NCBI GenBank assembly: GCA_023415825.1
Contig: JAEZJF010000010.1
Location: 1-64,000 of the forward strand
Source of the DNA: Bacillota bacterium
Lineage (GTDB): Bacteria > Bacillota > Clostridia > DSM-8532
DNA: 64,000 bases
Direction of reading: 5' to 3'
Below, piece by piece: positions 34,647 through 44,090 of the stretch (position 1 is its first letter; every line of letters starts with the position of its first letter). The notes under the pieces are model-generated. The model made no database searches. It was not told where the DNA came from and saw nothing but the letters and a program-made list of their open reading frames with translations. Both the position numbers and the translations under genes were made by a program.

Positions 34647-35918
34647 ATGTATAGAGTTATTTTGGTTGATGATGAGCCCAATATTCTGGATGGAATGATT
34701 GCGCTTCTTTCTACATACGAAAAGTATGAGCTGGACATTATTAAGTGTACATCCGGAGAGGAAGCCTTAAATATCCTGTCCCAGAACAAGATTGATCTTA
34801 TTATCTCGGATATCGTCATGGGTGAGGTTTCCGGCTTGCAATTGGCACAAGAAGCTGCTCTAATGTGGAATGACAGCAGAATCATCCTACTCACGGGGCA
34901 CCATAATTTTGATTACATCTATAGGTCCGCACAACTCAGTCATGTGCGCTATATCCTCAAATCAGAAAAGGATGAAACGCTTCTTCAAGCCATTACAGAA
35001 GCTCTTGACGAGATTCATACCGATCTTTCCAGGCGCACTTTATTGAATAAGGCACAATCTCTCCATTATGAGCTGGAAAAAGTCCGTTATGTGGTTCGAC
35101 ATGAGCTTTTAAGTCTCTTAATGTCACCACGTCCGGATATTGGCAAGTTAAGAAAATCTCGAATATGCTATGACCCGTCAAAACCGGTTTTAGCTTTTGC
35201 TACTGTGAAAAACGGAGGAACCTCTGAGGATGTCTCTATCATGGCACAATTGCTGGAGGGACTTCTGGGTCAGCTGATGACCTTTGATTATTTCCCCCAT
35301 GATGACCATACCGTATTCTGGATTTTACAGGATAACAATGAACCGTCGGACAGTCAATCCAAAAGATGGAGAGTTCGGGCTAAAGAAAATCTCGAGACCG
35401 TTCAAAATGAGCTGAAAAACCAAAACGGTCTTGAGGTCAGTATGATTATCGGACATGTACTTTTGGGTGCAACAGCTTTCAAGGATGAGTTTACAGGCCT
35501 TCGGCGCATATCTGAGCGCATTCGGATAAATAGTCATCTCCTATTGTTTATTGACATCATGTCCGAAGAAAATAATGACCTTTTGTCTGTTCTGAGAGAA
35601 AATGAAGTCGTTGATAAAATTAACGCTTATATCAGAGAACATATCGGCGGGGATCTTTCCTTGACCAAAATCGCCAAAACCTTTCATTTTAACGGTTCTT
35701 ACTTAAGCCGGCTTTATAAGGCCAATACAGGCAAAAACATTATGGATGTCATTAATGAAACGAAGTATGAGATTTCTAAGGATCTTCTTGCCAATACCGA
35801 TCTGAAAATCAATGAAATTGCACTTAAGGTGGGTTTCGATTCCCCGTCTTATTTTACTTTTTTCTTTAAAAAAATGGCTAATCTGTCACCCAAGGAATTC
35901 AGGGCTAGCGATAAATAG
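34647..35918 (+). CDS. YesN-type AraC response regulator
   Basis: A 423-residue protein. Residues 1-120 form a receiver with phosphoacceptor Asp near residue 54 (LIISDIVMGEVSG) and the conserved Lys in ILKSEKDE. A central helical region follows, and residues 325-423 form an AraC-type DNA-binding domain ending FDSPSYFTFFFKKMANLSPKEFR. The ATG directly abuts the sensor-kinase stop, with CCAGGAGG as ribosome-binding site. It probably activates the ABC transporter operon 150 bases downstream. Confidence 0.94.
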   Translation: MYRVILVDDEPNILDGMIALLSTYEKYELDIIKCTSGEEALNILSQNKIDLIISDIVMGEVSGLQLAQEAALMWNDSRIILLTGHHNFDYIYRSAQLSHVRYILKSEKDETLLQAITEALDEIHTDLSRRTLLNKAQSLHYELEKVRYVVRHELLSLLMSPRPDIGKLRKSRICYDPSKPVLAFATVKNGGTSEDVSIMAQLLEGLLGQLMTFDYFPHDDHTVFWILQDNNEPSDSQSKRWRVRAKENLETVQNELKNQNGLEVSMIIGHVLLGATAFKDEFTGLRRISERIRINSHLLLFIDIMSEENNDLLSVLRENEVVDKINAYIREHIGGDLSLTKIAKTFHFNGSYLSRLYKANTGKNIMDVINETKYEISKDLLANTDLKINEIALKVGFDSPSYFTFFFKKMANLSPKEFRASDK

Positions 35919-36019
35919 CCTCCCAGTATCTTGGCCTTTAGTAAAAGTCAATAAGCAATAAGGAAGTAAAGACTTTGTGATTGTGCAGATTTTACAGCAG
36001 GAATTACAATAATGCTAAG

Positions 36020-36039
36020 GGGTTATATTGTTATAACCC
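36020..36039. promoter_or_regulatory. Candidate operator before the sugar-binding lipoprotein gene
   Basis: GGGTTATA (36020-36027) and TATAACCC (36032-36039) form a perfect 8-base inverted repeat with a 4-base centre, 33 bases before the start codon of the solute-binding protein. It is a good candidate site for the adjacent response regulator, though this is inference. Confidence 0.45.
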
Positions 36040-36071
36040 AGTAACCATTAACGACCAAGGGGAGGAATTTT

Positions 36072-37790
36072 ATGATTAGGAAAAGAAAGCTCTGTCTCGT
36101 TATGGCTGTACTGTTAACCTTTGCATTATTGGTTTCTGCTTGCGGCGACCGGCAAGCATCTCAATCCTCAGAAACGCCGTCGGCCTCAGTCCCACCGGCT
36201 TCAAACCCATCATCTGCTACACCCGATCCCTCGAAAAACTATGATCCTTTTGGAAAGTATGCCGAGCCCATTGAAATAACGGCTGTAGGTGTGCTGCATC
36301 CTGTTGAGGGCGAGGTTCCGGAGGGAACTACTCCCGAAAACCAATCCTTTAACAAACTCGCTGAAGAGCAGCTCAATATTAAGCTCAAGTATCTCTGGAC
36401 CGTCACACCCGATCAATATGACCAGAAGTTCAATGTAACCATTGCCACGGGGGATATACCGGATCTGATTTTTACCACTCAGCCCGCGCAGTTTGAAAAC
36501 ATGATTGAATCAGGTCAGCTGGCAGATATGAGCGATGCATACCAATACCTTTTGCCCGAGTTGAAAGAGATGTATGAAAAGGATGTGCCTGAGGTACTTG
36601 CTTCAGTCCAAAGAGGCGACAAGCTCTATTCTCTTCCTGTGGCAGCCAACCGTTATGAGTCCGCTCAACGCCTTTACATAAGAAATGACTGGCTTAAAAA
36701 GCTGAAACTGAATGCTCCCACCAATTATCAGGAAATGGTAGCTGTAGCGGAAGCCTTCGTTAATCAAGATCCGGATGGCAATAACAAAAAAGACACGGTC
36801 GGCTTGGCCATTCATAAGAATATCCTTTGGGGCGGCAGCTTTGGAACCTTGCCATTGTTCCAGGTATTTCATGCTTATCCCGGATACTGGGTCACCGGTA
36901 GTGACAACCAGCTTCATGATGGAATTATTGCTCCTGAGGTAAAAAATGCCCTTGAAGGCATGCAGGACCTCTACAAAAAAGGCATTCTTGATAAGGAATT
37001 CGCAACCAAGGATGATGGCATGGTTGTAGAAGATATCATTGCCGGTAAGGTTGGTATGGTTTTCGGCGAATGGTGGATTCCTGAATGGCCTTTAGGTCTG
37101 ACTGTCCAGCAGGTTGAAGGTAGTGATTGGACAGCAATACCCGTACCCTCTGTTGATGCAAATTCCGCAATGCCTATCGTCAAGCGTGTGACCCATTATG
37201 GCTTCAACTCTGTCAGCGCCGACTGCAAGAATCCTGAAGCTGCAGTCAAATTGATCAATCTCTTCTATGATGCTTTCTACAATCCTAAGGCCAAGGAAAA
37301 GTACGGTGAGCTTGTAGAACAAAAGAACGGCTTCTTCCACAATTTTGTTCCTCAAAAGCTCTGGGATGCCATGGCTTCGGTAGACGAATTCTATAGAAAT
37401 AACGAGGCCATCAAGACCCGCGATTCCTCGAAGCTGCCTCCGAGAGAGCTCAATAACCACTATGTGCGTTCGGTTGCTTTGCTTGACAATAAAGATCCGG
37501 CAGGCTGGGGCATCTATAACTGCATGGTCGCTGATAACAGCGGATATGCTTATGTCGCAGAACTGACCAAGAGCAAAAAAGTCATCTTTGATGAATTCTA
37601 CGGCGTTCCTACAGAAGCCATGATCGAGAAGGGGGATACCCTGTCCAAGATGGCTCAGGAAACCTTTGTCGGTATTATTATGGGTGATTCTGTAGATGAA
37701 TTTGACAGCTTCGTGGCTGAATACAAAGGGCTTGGCGGGGATGATATCGAAAAGGATGTTAATGGCTGGTATCAGTCAGTTCCCAAATAG
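36072..37790 (+). CDS. LplA-type extracellular solute-binding lipoprotein
   Basis: A 572-residue binding protein of an ABC importer. It has a lipoprotein signal with lipobox LVSAC (lipid-modified Cys near residue 24), a Ser/Pro-rich linker, and a periplasmic-binding-type fold with DIPDLIFTTQPAQFENMI, typical of the large LplA/YtcQ-like proteins. These usually bind oligosaccharides or glycan fragments. GGGGAGGAA precedes the ATG. The two permease genes follow; no ATPase gene is present, so the transporter would use a shared MsmX-like ATPase elsewhere in the genome. Confidence 0.93.
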   Translation: MIRKRKLCLVMAVLLTFALLVSACGDRQASQSSETPSASVPPASNPSSATPDPSKNYDPFGKYAEPIEITAVGVLHPVEGEVPEGTTPENQSFNKLAEEQLNIKLKYLWTVTPDQYDQKFNVTIATGDIPDLIFTTQPAQFENMIESGQLADMSDAYQYLLPELKEMYEKDVPEVLASVQRGDKLYSLPVAANRYESAQRLYIRNDWLKKLKLNAPTNYQEMVAVAEAFVNQDPDGNNKKDTVGLAIHKNILWGGSFGTLPLFQVFHAYPGYWVTGSDNQLHDGIIAPEVKNALEGMQDLYKKGILDKEFATKDDGMVVEDIIAGKVGMVFGEWWIPEWPLGLTVQQVEGSDWTAIPVPSVDANSAMPIVKRVTHYGFNSVSADCKNPEAAVKLINLFYDAFYNPKAKEKYGELVEQKNGFFHNFVPQKLWDAMASVDEFYRNNEAIKTRDSSKLPPRELNNHYVRSVALLDNKDPAGWGIYNCMVADNSGYAYVAELTKSKKVIFDEFYGVPTEAMIEKGDTLSKMAQETFVGIIMGDSVDEFDSFVAEYKGLGGDDIEKDVNGWYQSVPK

Positions 37791-37835
37791 TTTCAGCTTT
37801 CTTAATATGCATACCAATTAGTGGTTTTTCAGATA

Positions 37836-37885
37836 GGAAAGGGTCTTGAGCATTAAGGGTAACCCTTAGTACCCTTTCCTTTTCT
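37836..37885 (+). terminator. Hairpin between the binding protein and permease genes
   Basis: GGAAAGGGT (37836-37844) pairs with ACCCTTTCC (37871-37879), with a nested stem TAAGGGT/ACCCTTA and then TTTTCTT. Such a hairpin would allow partial termination or stabilise the upstream mRNA, giving more binding protein than permease. Confidence 0.75.
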
Positions 37886-37947
37886 TATCTCGGGTCTCTA
37901 GTATACGAGCACGAATCTCGCGTTAGCTCATCGAGGAGTGACATTCA

Positions 37948-38891
37948 TGAAAATAGGAGACGCTATCCCGGTTAAAAAGACCGTAAAGATAAAAAGGACA
38001 GGTGTATTGCGCAAAGAATGGCCTTTGCACCTTATGCTCATACCAGGTCTCATTCTCACCCTTATCTTTTCCTATGCCCCCATGGTGGGTATTCTCATGG
38101 CTTTTGAAAAATTCAACCCCGTCCTGGGCTTTTTTAAATCCAAATGGGTGGGATGGAAGAACTTTGATTATATCTTTAAGATGCGGGACTTTAAACAAGT
38201 ACTGTATAACTCCGTTTATATTTCCGGCATGAAGATCGTGTTTACTCTTGTTGTGGCTTTAATTTTAGCTTTACTCATTAATGAGGTGACTTCAACAAAG
38301 CTGAAAAAGGTTATTCAAACCAGTATCTTTATACCCTATTTTCTGTCATGGATCCTTCTTGGCGGTATTGTCATCGAGTTGTTTTCTCTGGATGGTCCTG
38401 TCAACCTGCTTCTGACTAAATTATTTAATATAGAATCCATCTTTTTCATGACACGAAAGGACATTTTTCCGTCTCTTTTGGTGGGGACAGATGTATGGAA
38501 AAATATGGGGTACCAGGTTGTTGTTTTTTTGGCCGCCATTACAGGCATTAACCCCACTCTCTATGAAGCTGCCGATGTGGATGGAGCCACTCGTCCTCAG
38601 CAGGTATGGTATGTCACACTCCCAGGCATGCTCCCCATCATTGTGCTGGTGTCCACCCTAAGCATTGGCAGTATTCTTGATGCTGGCTTTGAGCAGGTTT
38701 TGGTGCTCTATAACCCTACTGTTTATGCAACAGGTGATATTCTGGATACCTTTTCCTATCGGTTAGGCCTTTTGAGCGGACAATATGCGCCTGCAGCAGC
38801 TATCGGGCTTTTCAGGAGCTGTGTTTCTCTTATTCTGGTATCCCTGTCCTATTGGCTGGCGTGGAAGTTCACGCGTTATCGTGTTTTCTAG
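37948..38891 (+). CDS. LplB-type sugar ABC permease
   Basis: A protein of about 314 residues with six membrane spans and the permease-ATPase coupling motif EAADVDGATRPQQVWYVTLPGM, the EAA loop for the ATPase. GAGGAGTGAC lies upstream. ATGs occur at 37938 or 37948 depending on the frame chosen; the frame with residues MKIGDAIPVKKT starts at 37947, and an ATG at 37938 is the longer form. It forms the transmembrane pore with the next protein. Confidence 0.8.
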
Positions 38892-38906
38892 GGCCTCGAC
38901 CCGTTA
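38891..38906 (-). repeat. Partial dispersed repeat
   Basis: GGGCCTCGACCCGTTA. Read on the minus strand it contains GGGTCGAGGCC, the left part of the dispersed repeat family. It sits in the 35-base gap between the two permease genes. Confidence 0.4.
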
Positions 38907-38925
38907 AAAGAAAGGGAGGGAGAAT

Positions 38926-39816
38926 ATGAGATTTGAGACCTTAAGCCGCAAGATCTTTAAAATATTTAATACAGCTTTCCTTCTATTGATTACCTTAACC
39001 TGCATTCTGCCCTTTGTTCATTTATTGGCCGTGTCTTTAAGCTCCAACGCCTATGCCATGTCAGGAGAGGTTACCTTCTGGCCTAAGGGTTTTACACTTG
39101 AGGCTTATCGCTTTTTAGCAGGCAAATCCGAATTTATAAAAGCCACCGGAATATCCATTCAGCGGGTTGTTCTGGGTACAATCATCAGCATTTTTGTTGT
39201 GGTGCTGACCGCTTACCCTTTATCAAAGTCCAATTATCAGTTTAAGTACAGAACTGCTTATGTTTGGATTTTTGCCTTTACTATGTTTTTCTCTGGAGGT
39301 CTTATCCCCACATTTATGATCATCCGTTATCTGGGCATGATTGACAGCATTACGGCACTGACTATTCCTGTTGCCATGAATATATGGAATGTTGTCATGA
39401 TGATTAATTTTTTCAGAAATGTACCCAAGGAATTGGAAGAATCCGCCCTGCTGGATGGTGCCGGGCACTTCAGAATCCTTTTTAAAATATACCTGCCTGT
39501 CTCTCTTCCATCCATTGCAACATTACTTCTGTTTACAATCGTTTTTCATTGGAATTCATGGTTTGATGGCATTATCTACATGAATTCTCCTGATAAATAC
39601 CCTCTTCAAAGCTATATCTATACCATGATCAACTCTATTAAAGCCATGACTCAGAAAAGAATAACCCGCCAGGATCTTGAGCTTTTGAAATCCTTAAGCG
39701 ACAAGACCCTGAGAACCGCTCAAATCTTTTTAGCCATGGTTCCTGTTATGCTGGTATACCCCTTCCTTCAAAAGTACTTCATTAAAGGTATTGTGTTAGG
39801 AAGCGTAAAGGAATAA
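38926..39816 (+). CDS. LplC-type sugar ABC permease
   Basis: A 296-residue permease with six membrane spans and the EAA-type loop ESALLDGAGHFRILFKIYLPVS. AGGGAGGG precedes the ATG. It pairs with the upstream permease and is coupled to the shared ATPase. The oxidoreductase gene follows 31 bases later, linking import with sugar modification. Confidence 0.93.
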   Translation: MRFETLSRKIFKIFNTAFLLLITLTCILPFVHLLAVSLSSNAYAMSGEVTFWPKGFTLEAYRFLAGKSEFIKATGISIQRVVLGTIISIFVVVLTAYPLSKSNYQFKYRTAYVWIFAFTMFFSGGLIPTFMIIRYLGMIDSITALTIPVAMNIWNVVMMINFFRNVPKELEESALLDGAGHFRILFKIYLPVSLPSIATLLLFTIVFHWNSWFDGIIYMNSPDKYPLQSYIYTMINSIKAMTQKRITRQDLELLKSLSDKTLRTAQIFLAMVPVMLVYPFLQKYFIKGIVLGSVKE

Positions 39817-39847
39817 AGTGAAGATTGATTAGAAAGGAATGATCTCT

Positions 39848-41077
39848 ATGCCGATTAAAGCCATACTTGTGGGAGCAGGCCAAAGAGGACTTCGGGCTTA
39901 TGGTCCATATGCCCTTCAGAGGCCCCAGGAATTAACCTTTGTGGGGGTGGCAGAACCTAATAGCGAAAGAAGAAACGGCTTTAGCCTGGAGCATCATATA
40001 GCGCCGGAAAACGTATTCAGCTCGTGGGAGGAGATATTGGACCGTCCCAAGTTTGCCGATGCCGCGCTCATATGTACCAATGACCGTATGCATTTTGAAC
40101 CGACCATGAAAGCTCTGGCACAGGGCTACCATGTACTCCTTGAAAAACCCATGTCCTATGATGCCAATGAGCTAAAGGCCATGGACGAAGAAGCACGAAA
40201 ACGAGGACTCATTCTATCTGTTTGCCATGTGCTAAGGTATACGGCATTTTTTTCAGAGTTAAAAAGGCTTTTGGATGAAATGAAAATAAGAGAGCTGATC
40301 AGCATTCAGCACCTGGAGTCTGTAGGGTACTGGCACCAGGCCCATTCCTTTGTTCGTGGCAACTGGCGGAGAAAGGATGAAACCAGTCCCATGATACTGG
40401 CTAAATGCTGCCATGATATGGATATACTTAATTTTCTTGTAGGAGGGAAATGTGTCTCTGTATCTTCCTTTGGTTCTCTAAGACATTTTAAACACGAAAA
40501 TAGGCCGGAGGGCGCGCCGGATCGCTGCATATTAGGCTGTCCCCATGCCGATGCCTGCCCCTATGACGCCACACGCCTATATCTGGGTGAAAATATCGAC
40601 TGGCCCACATCAACCGTATCCAATGACACGTCCATGGAAGCGCGAATCAAGGCACTTAAGGAAGGACCTTATGGACGCTGTGTTTATGCCTGCGACAACG
40701 ATGTGGTAGACAATCAGGTTGTAAACCTCCTGTATGATAACGGGGTAACGGTGTCCATGGGCATGTGCGCCTTTACAAAGGAAATCAAGCGTACGATAAA
40801 TCTTATGGGAACCCATGGTCAAATCACAGGTGATATGGAAGAAAACATCATTCACGTGGATGACTTTGTGTCAGGAAAACGAGAGACAGTCGAGATCAAT
40901 CCGCATGGCGGAGGGCACTCGGGTGGAGATTACGGATTAATGAAGGATTTTGTCAGGCAAGTGGCCTCAAATGGGCAATACAAAGGGCTGACATCTTCCG
41001 AGGTGTCTATTCAGAGCCATCTCATGGCACTGGCTGCGGAGGAATCCCGTTTGATAGGAAAAGTCATTGCCCTTTAG
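39848..41077 (+). CDS. Gfo/Idh/MocA-family oxidoreductase
   Basis: A 409-residue NAD(P)-dependent sugar dehydrogenase-like enzyme. The N-terminal Rossmann domain contains GAGQRGLRAYGPYA and the LLEKPM catalytic motif near residue 100. The C-terminal domain has the sugar-binding region with HDMDILNFLVGG. I start it at the ATG at 39848 since AAAGGA falls just before it; an earlier ATG overlaps that site. A cysteine cluster (DRCILGCPHADACPYDA, about residues 220-236) is conserved in a subgroup of the family and may bind metal. It is the last gene of the transporter operon and probably acts on the imported sugar. Confidence 0.88.
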   Translation: MPIKAILVGAGQRGLRAYGPYALQRPQELTFVGVAEPNSERRNGFSLEHHIAPENVFSSWEEILDRPKFADAALICTNDRMHFEPTMKALAQGYHVLLEKPMSYDANELKAMDEEARKRGLILSVCHVLRYTAFFSELKRLLDEMKIRELISIQHLESVGYWHQAHSFVRGNWRRKDETSPMILAKCCHDMDILNFLVGGKCVSVSSFGSLRHFKHENRPEGAPDRCILGCPHADACPYDATRLYLGENIDWPTSTVSNDTSMEARIKALKEGPYGRCVYACDNDVVDNQVVNLLYDNGVTVSMGMCAFTKEIKRTINLMGTHGQITGDMEENIIHVDDFVSGKRETVEINPHGGGHSGGDYGLMKDFVRQVASNGQYKGLTSSEVSIQSHLMALAAEESRLIGKVIAL

Positions 41078-41093
41078 CAAGCCTCGATCCGTG
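41078..41093 (-). repeat. Partial dispersed repeat
   Basis: CAAGCCTCGATCCGTG. On the minus strand it reads CGGATCGAGGCTTG, one mismatch from the family core. Confidence 0.4.
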
Positions 41094-41100
41094 AAATCAA

Positions 41101-41141
41101 AAAGCACCTGATAAGCCTAAAACAGGCCGTTCAGGTGCTTT
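41101..41141. terminator. Terminator between convergent genes
   Basis: AAAGCACCTG (41101-41110) pairs with CAGGTGCTTT (41132-41141). The minus-strand side is followed by five T, so it clearly serves the leftward penicillin-binding protein gene and may also stop the rightward operon. Confidence 0.85.
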
Positions 41142-41164
41142 CTCAGTACAGATTACTTTTGGAT

Positions 41165-43786
41165 TTAATCCCAACCGTTCGGATTTTCTGAGTTACCCCA
41201 GTCAATCCTTCCCCAATCTTCCTCTTGGATAGGTTCGCCGATATCCTCATTTTGCGGGTCAACTAAACCAATACCCGGACTTGGCGTTATGGAAGGGACG
41301 ACAGCACCCTCATAGAGGGGATCGCCCACATCTTCATGAGTGGGTGGCAAAAGCTCCTCATTATGCGGAGGAACAATAACGCCGGGCCCGTGAATGGTGC
41401 AATATTCTCCTTCAGGAACCTCATACAGGTGATCCTCAGGATAATTGTCATTAGGGAATTTAGGCTTATACTCTACGGGTCTTTTAATTCTCACTCTTTC
41501 AATAGCAGTACCTGCCGGACAGTACTCTGTGGCTAAAAGTAATCTTCCGAGAGCATCCTTGGACTCGGAGCAAAGCTTAACCATGACATGGACATTGCAG
41601 GTATCACTATAAGCCGGCTCGGTTCCCTCAATAAAGTATTCTTCTCTTACCCGACCGCCGCGGGGATCGGATTTGCATAGCTCAGTGGCTAATTTACCGG
41701 AGTCAATACAAATTGTCCGCTTGACGATGTTGGGCGGCGTACTCTCAAAGAAGGGTTTTGCTTCCATGCCTTCATGAACCTTGGTCATAACAGCATTCCA
41801 TATGGAAAGAGCCATATTGCGCTCGCCGGTTTCAAGGGTGACACCCTTATCATAACCATACCAGGTAACACCTACATAATAGGGTGAGAATCCTGCATAC
41901 CACTTATCCTTATTCTCATCAGTGGTACCTGTCTTACCGGCAGAGGGAATCGTAACGGCTTTACCCTCTGCATTTTTAACCTTAATGGCGCCATAACCCG
42001 CTGCTGTTCCTTTTTTCACGACGTCTTCCATCATGTTGTTCATGATAAAAACGGTCTGCTCGGAAAAGACCGGGGTTCTATTGGGTTTATTATCAAGAAT
42101 GACATTGCCTTCGCTATCCTTTACCTCTGTAAAGAAGATCGGCTCGGTATAGACTCCCTTGTTGATAAAGGCCGTATAGGCGGCAGTCATTTGAAGGGGT
42201 GTCATGCCTTTACTGAAGCCACCCATGGCGATGGACAGATATTTTTCATCCTTTCTGTCAACACCAAGCTTGGCCAGGTAATTAAGAGCATTGTCAAGTC
42301 CTACATTGTTTTTAAGCAGCAAGGTTGCTACGACGTTTCTGGAACGGAAAAGACCTTCCCGGACGCCTGTGAGTCCAAAGTTCTTACCTCTCTCAACATT
42401 GCGAGGCCACTCTTCATTAGGCTTGTCATTCAAAAGGTATTGCTTCACATCATCCACCACGGTTGCTGCGGTAATGGTTCTGCTGTCGATACCGGGACCA
42501 TAGACAAGAAGAGGCTTTATGGACGACCCCGGGGAACGCACGGCCTGAGTGGCACGGTTGAAAACACTGCCCTCTTTTTCGCCCCGACCACCGTATATAC
42601 CGCGTACATTGCCTTCATTGTCAATAATAGCCATAGCAGCCTGCGGTTCTTCGTCGGTATAGCGGTTTTCAGCGTCAAAATTCTTGGGATCCAGGAAAAC
42701 ATCGTCCATAGCTTTCTGCACCTTGGGCTGCATGGTGGTATAGATATGGATGCCAGAAGTATAAATGAGATCCAACGCAGACTTTTCAGTATAGCCATAG
42801 GCTTGCATCAACTTATTTTTAACACTTTTTATGGCTTCATCAACAAAATAGGACTGGGCGCTGGTCTCCATGACTTTACCAGCTTCAGGATTATATTTGA
42901 ATACAATTTTCTCAGAAACCGCTTCATCATATTCGCTTTGGTTGATCATACCCTGTTCCAGCATGAGACCGAGAATCGTCTTGGCTCTGGCTAAGTTGGC
43001 TTCTATTTTCTCCTCATTGATGGGCATATACTTGTTGGGGTATTTGGTTATGCCTGCAAGGCTAGCGCATTCAGCCAGCGAAAGATCCCGGACATCCTTG
43101 CCGAAATAACCCTTTGCGGCTGTTTCAACACCATAGAAATTACCACCCAGGGGGACATTATTGACATAGTGGGTAAGAATTTCCTCCTTTTTCAGAACAT
43201 TTTCAAGCTCGATGGCCTGCCACTGCTCCTGAACCTTACGGGGAATGGTGATATCGTCTTTTTTTGTCCGATTTTTTATAAGCTGCTGTGTGATGGTACT
43301 GCCGCCCTCAATATCCACATCAGCACCTAACAATTTCTTGCCATAGGTGAGAACGGCACTGCCGATTCTTCTAAAGTCAATTCCCGGATGATCCCAAAAG
43401 CGTTTGTCTTCAACAGCAATATAGGCTTTGATCAGCATTTGGGGAACGTCTTCATAATCAATCCAGACACGGTTTTCTTCTTTTTTAAGCTCTGCTATGA
43501 CATTGCCTTCGGCATCATAAACATAGGAATTTAAACCAATTACCTTAAAAAGCTTTGGATCCAGCATAGGTGTGGTTTTGATTATGGCGTAGAGACCACC
43601 ACCTCCAAGCCCTGCTGCAGCACTTCCTATAACGAAAAGAATAGAAAATACAATGGCGAGTGCAGTAAGGAAAACCCTTAATGCCATTTTGCCTGGAGTG
43701 ATTTCATTTTTTCTGTCTTTTACTGAAGAAGCCACGGGCGAAGTCGTTTTTGTCTGCTTGTTGCGGCTTCCTGAATTTCCATTCAT
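41165..43786 (-). CDS. Class A penicillin-binding protein (transglycosylase-transpeptidase)
   Basis: An 873-residue enzyme that polymerises and cross-links peptidoglycan. I start it at the ATG at 43786 with AGGAGG 8 bases upstream; the longer frame reaches into a repeat. It has one N-terminal membrane anchor (about 30-58), a glycosyltransferase domain with EDKRFWDHPGID (catalytic Glu about residue 120) and GGSTITQQLIKN, and a transpeptidase domain with GSSIKP (active Ser about 420), RSRN and SAGKTGT (about 613). A long acidic, Pro-rich C-terminal tail (about 760-873) is unusual. It is a single gene ending at a strong terminator. Confidence 0.95.
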   Translation of the reverse strand: MNGNSGSRNKQTKTTSPVASSVKDRKNEITPGKMALRVFLTALAIVFSILFVIGSAAAGLGGGGLYAIIKTTPMLDPKLFKVIGLNSYVYDAEGNVIAELKKEENRVWIDYEDVPQMLIKAYIAVEDKRFWDHPGIDFRRIGSAVLTYGKKLLGADVDIEGGSTITQQLIKNRTKKDDITIPRKVQEQWQAIELENVLKKEEILTHYVNNVPLGGNFYGVETAAKGYFGKDVRDLSLAECASLAGITKYPNKYMPINEEKIEANLARAKTILGLMLEQGMINQSEYDEAVSEKIVFKYNPEAGKVMETSAQSYFVDEAIKSVKNKLMQAYGYTEKSALDLIYTSGIHIYTTMQPKVQKAMDDVFLDPKNFDAENRYTDEEPQAAMAIIDNEGNVRGIYGGRGEKEGSVFNRATQAVRSPGSSIKPLLVYGPGIDSRTITAATVVDDVKQYLLNDKPNEEWPRNVERGKNFGLTGVREGLFRSRNVVATLLLKNNVGLDNALNYLAKLGVDRKDEKYLSIAMGGFSKGMTPLQMTAAYTAFINKGVYTEPIFFTEVKDSEGNVILDNKPNRTPVFSEQTVFIMNNMMEDVVKKGTAAGYGAIKVKNAEGKAVTIPSAGKTGTTDENKDKWYAGFSPYYVGVTWYGYDKGVTLETGERNMALSIWNAVMTKVHEGMEAKPFFESTPPNIVKRTICIDSGKLATELCKSDPRGGRVREEYFIEGTEPAYSDTCNVHVMVKLCSESKDALGRLLLATEYCPAGTAIERVRIKRPVEYKPKFPNDNYPEDHLYEVPEGEYCTIHGPGVIVPPHNEELLPPTHEDVGDPLYEGAVVPSITPSPGIGLVDPQNEDIGEPIQEEDWGRIDWGNSENPNGWD

Positions 43787-43802
43787 AATGTACCTCCTGG
43801 TT

Positions 43803-43848
43803 AGAGCGCGTGCCTGTGGTACACACCACAAGCCTAGGCTCGTTAATT
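43803..43848 (-). repeat. Dispersed palindromic repeat copy in the PBP leader
   Basis: On the minus strand it contains GAGCCTAGGCTTGTGGTGTG with the opposing arm CCACAGGCAC. It lies between the PBP start codon and its proposed promoter, so it would be transcribed as part of the leader. Confidence 0.55.
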
Positions 43849-43997
43849 CATCTCAAGACGAATAAATCGTCTTGACGGAATACTACACTATAGCCTTAAC
43901 ATCCGGTAATATCATCAAAATTCCGGATCCCATCATAATAAAAAAAGGCTTATAGTCACGTAATTCCTGCATATCCTACTTGAAGATATGCACTCCT

Positions 43998-44006
43998 ATT
44001 ATAGCA
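43998..44006 (-). promoter_or_regulatory. Extended -10 promoter of the PBP gene
   Basis: On the minus strand TGCTATAAT gives a perfect TATAAT with a TGN extension. The -35 region is AT-rich without a clear TTGACA. The leader would be about 200 bases. Confidence 0.45.
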
Positions 44007-44090
44007 CAAATCATTATTCCTTAAAAATTTTTTTCCCTTGAGAAGTTTTGGGATAAAAGCCGCCTTGTGGCTTTGGCTGTTAGGCGATAT

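Noticed and set aside
37890..37935. A diverged copy of the dispersed repeat before the permease genes
   Set aside because: Only scattered similarity on the minus strand (GATGAGCTAACGCGAG); not strong enough to call.
42191..42994. 267-codon rightward open frame inside the PBP gene
   Set aside because: Antisense to conserved PBP motifs, with no ribosome-binding site and no recognisable product.
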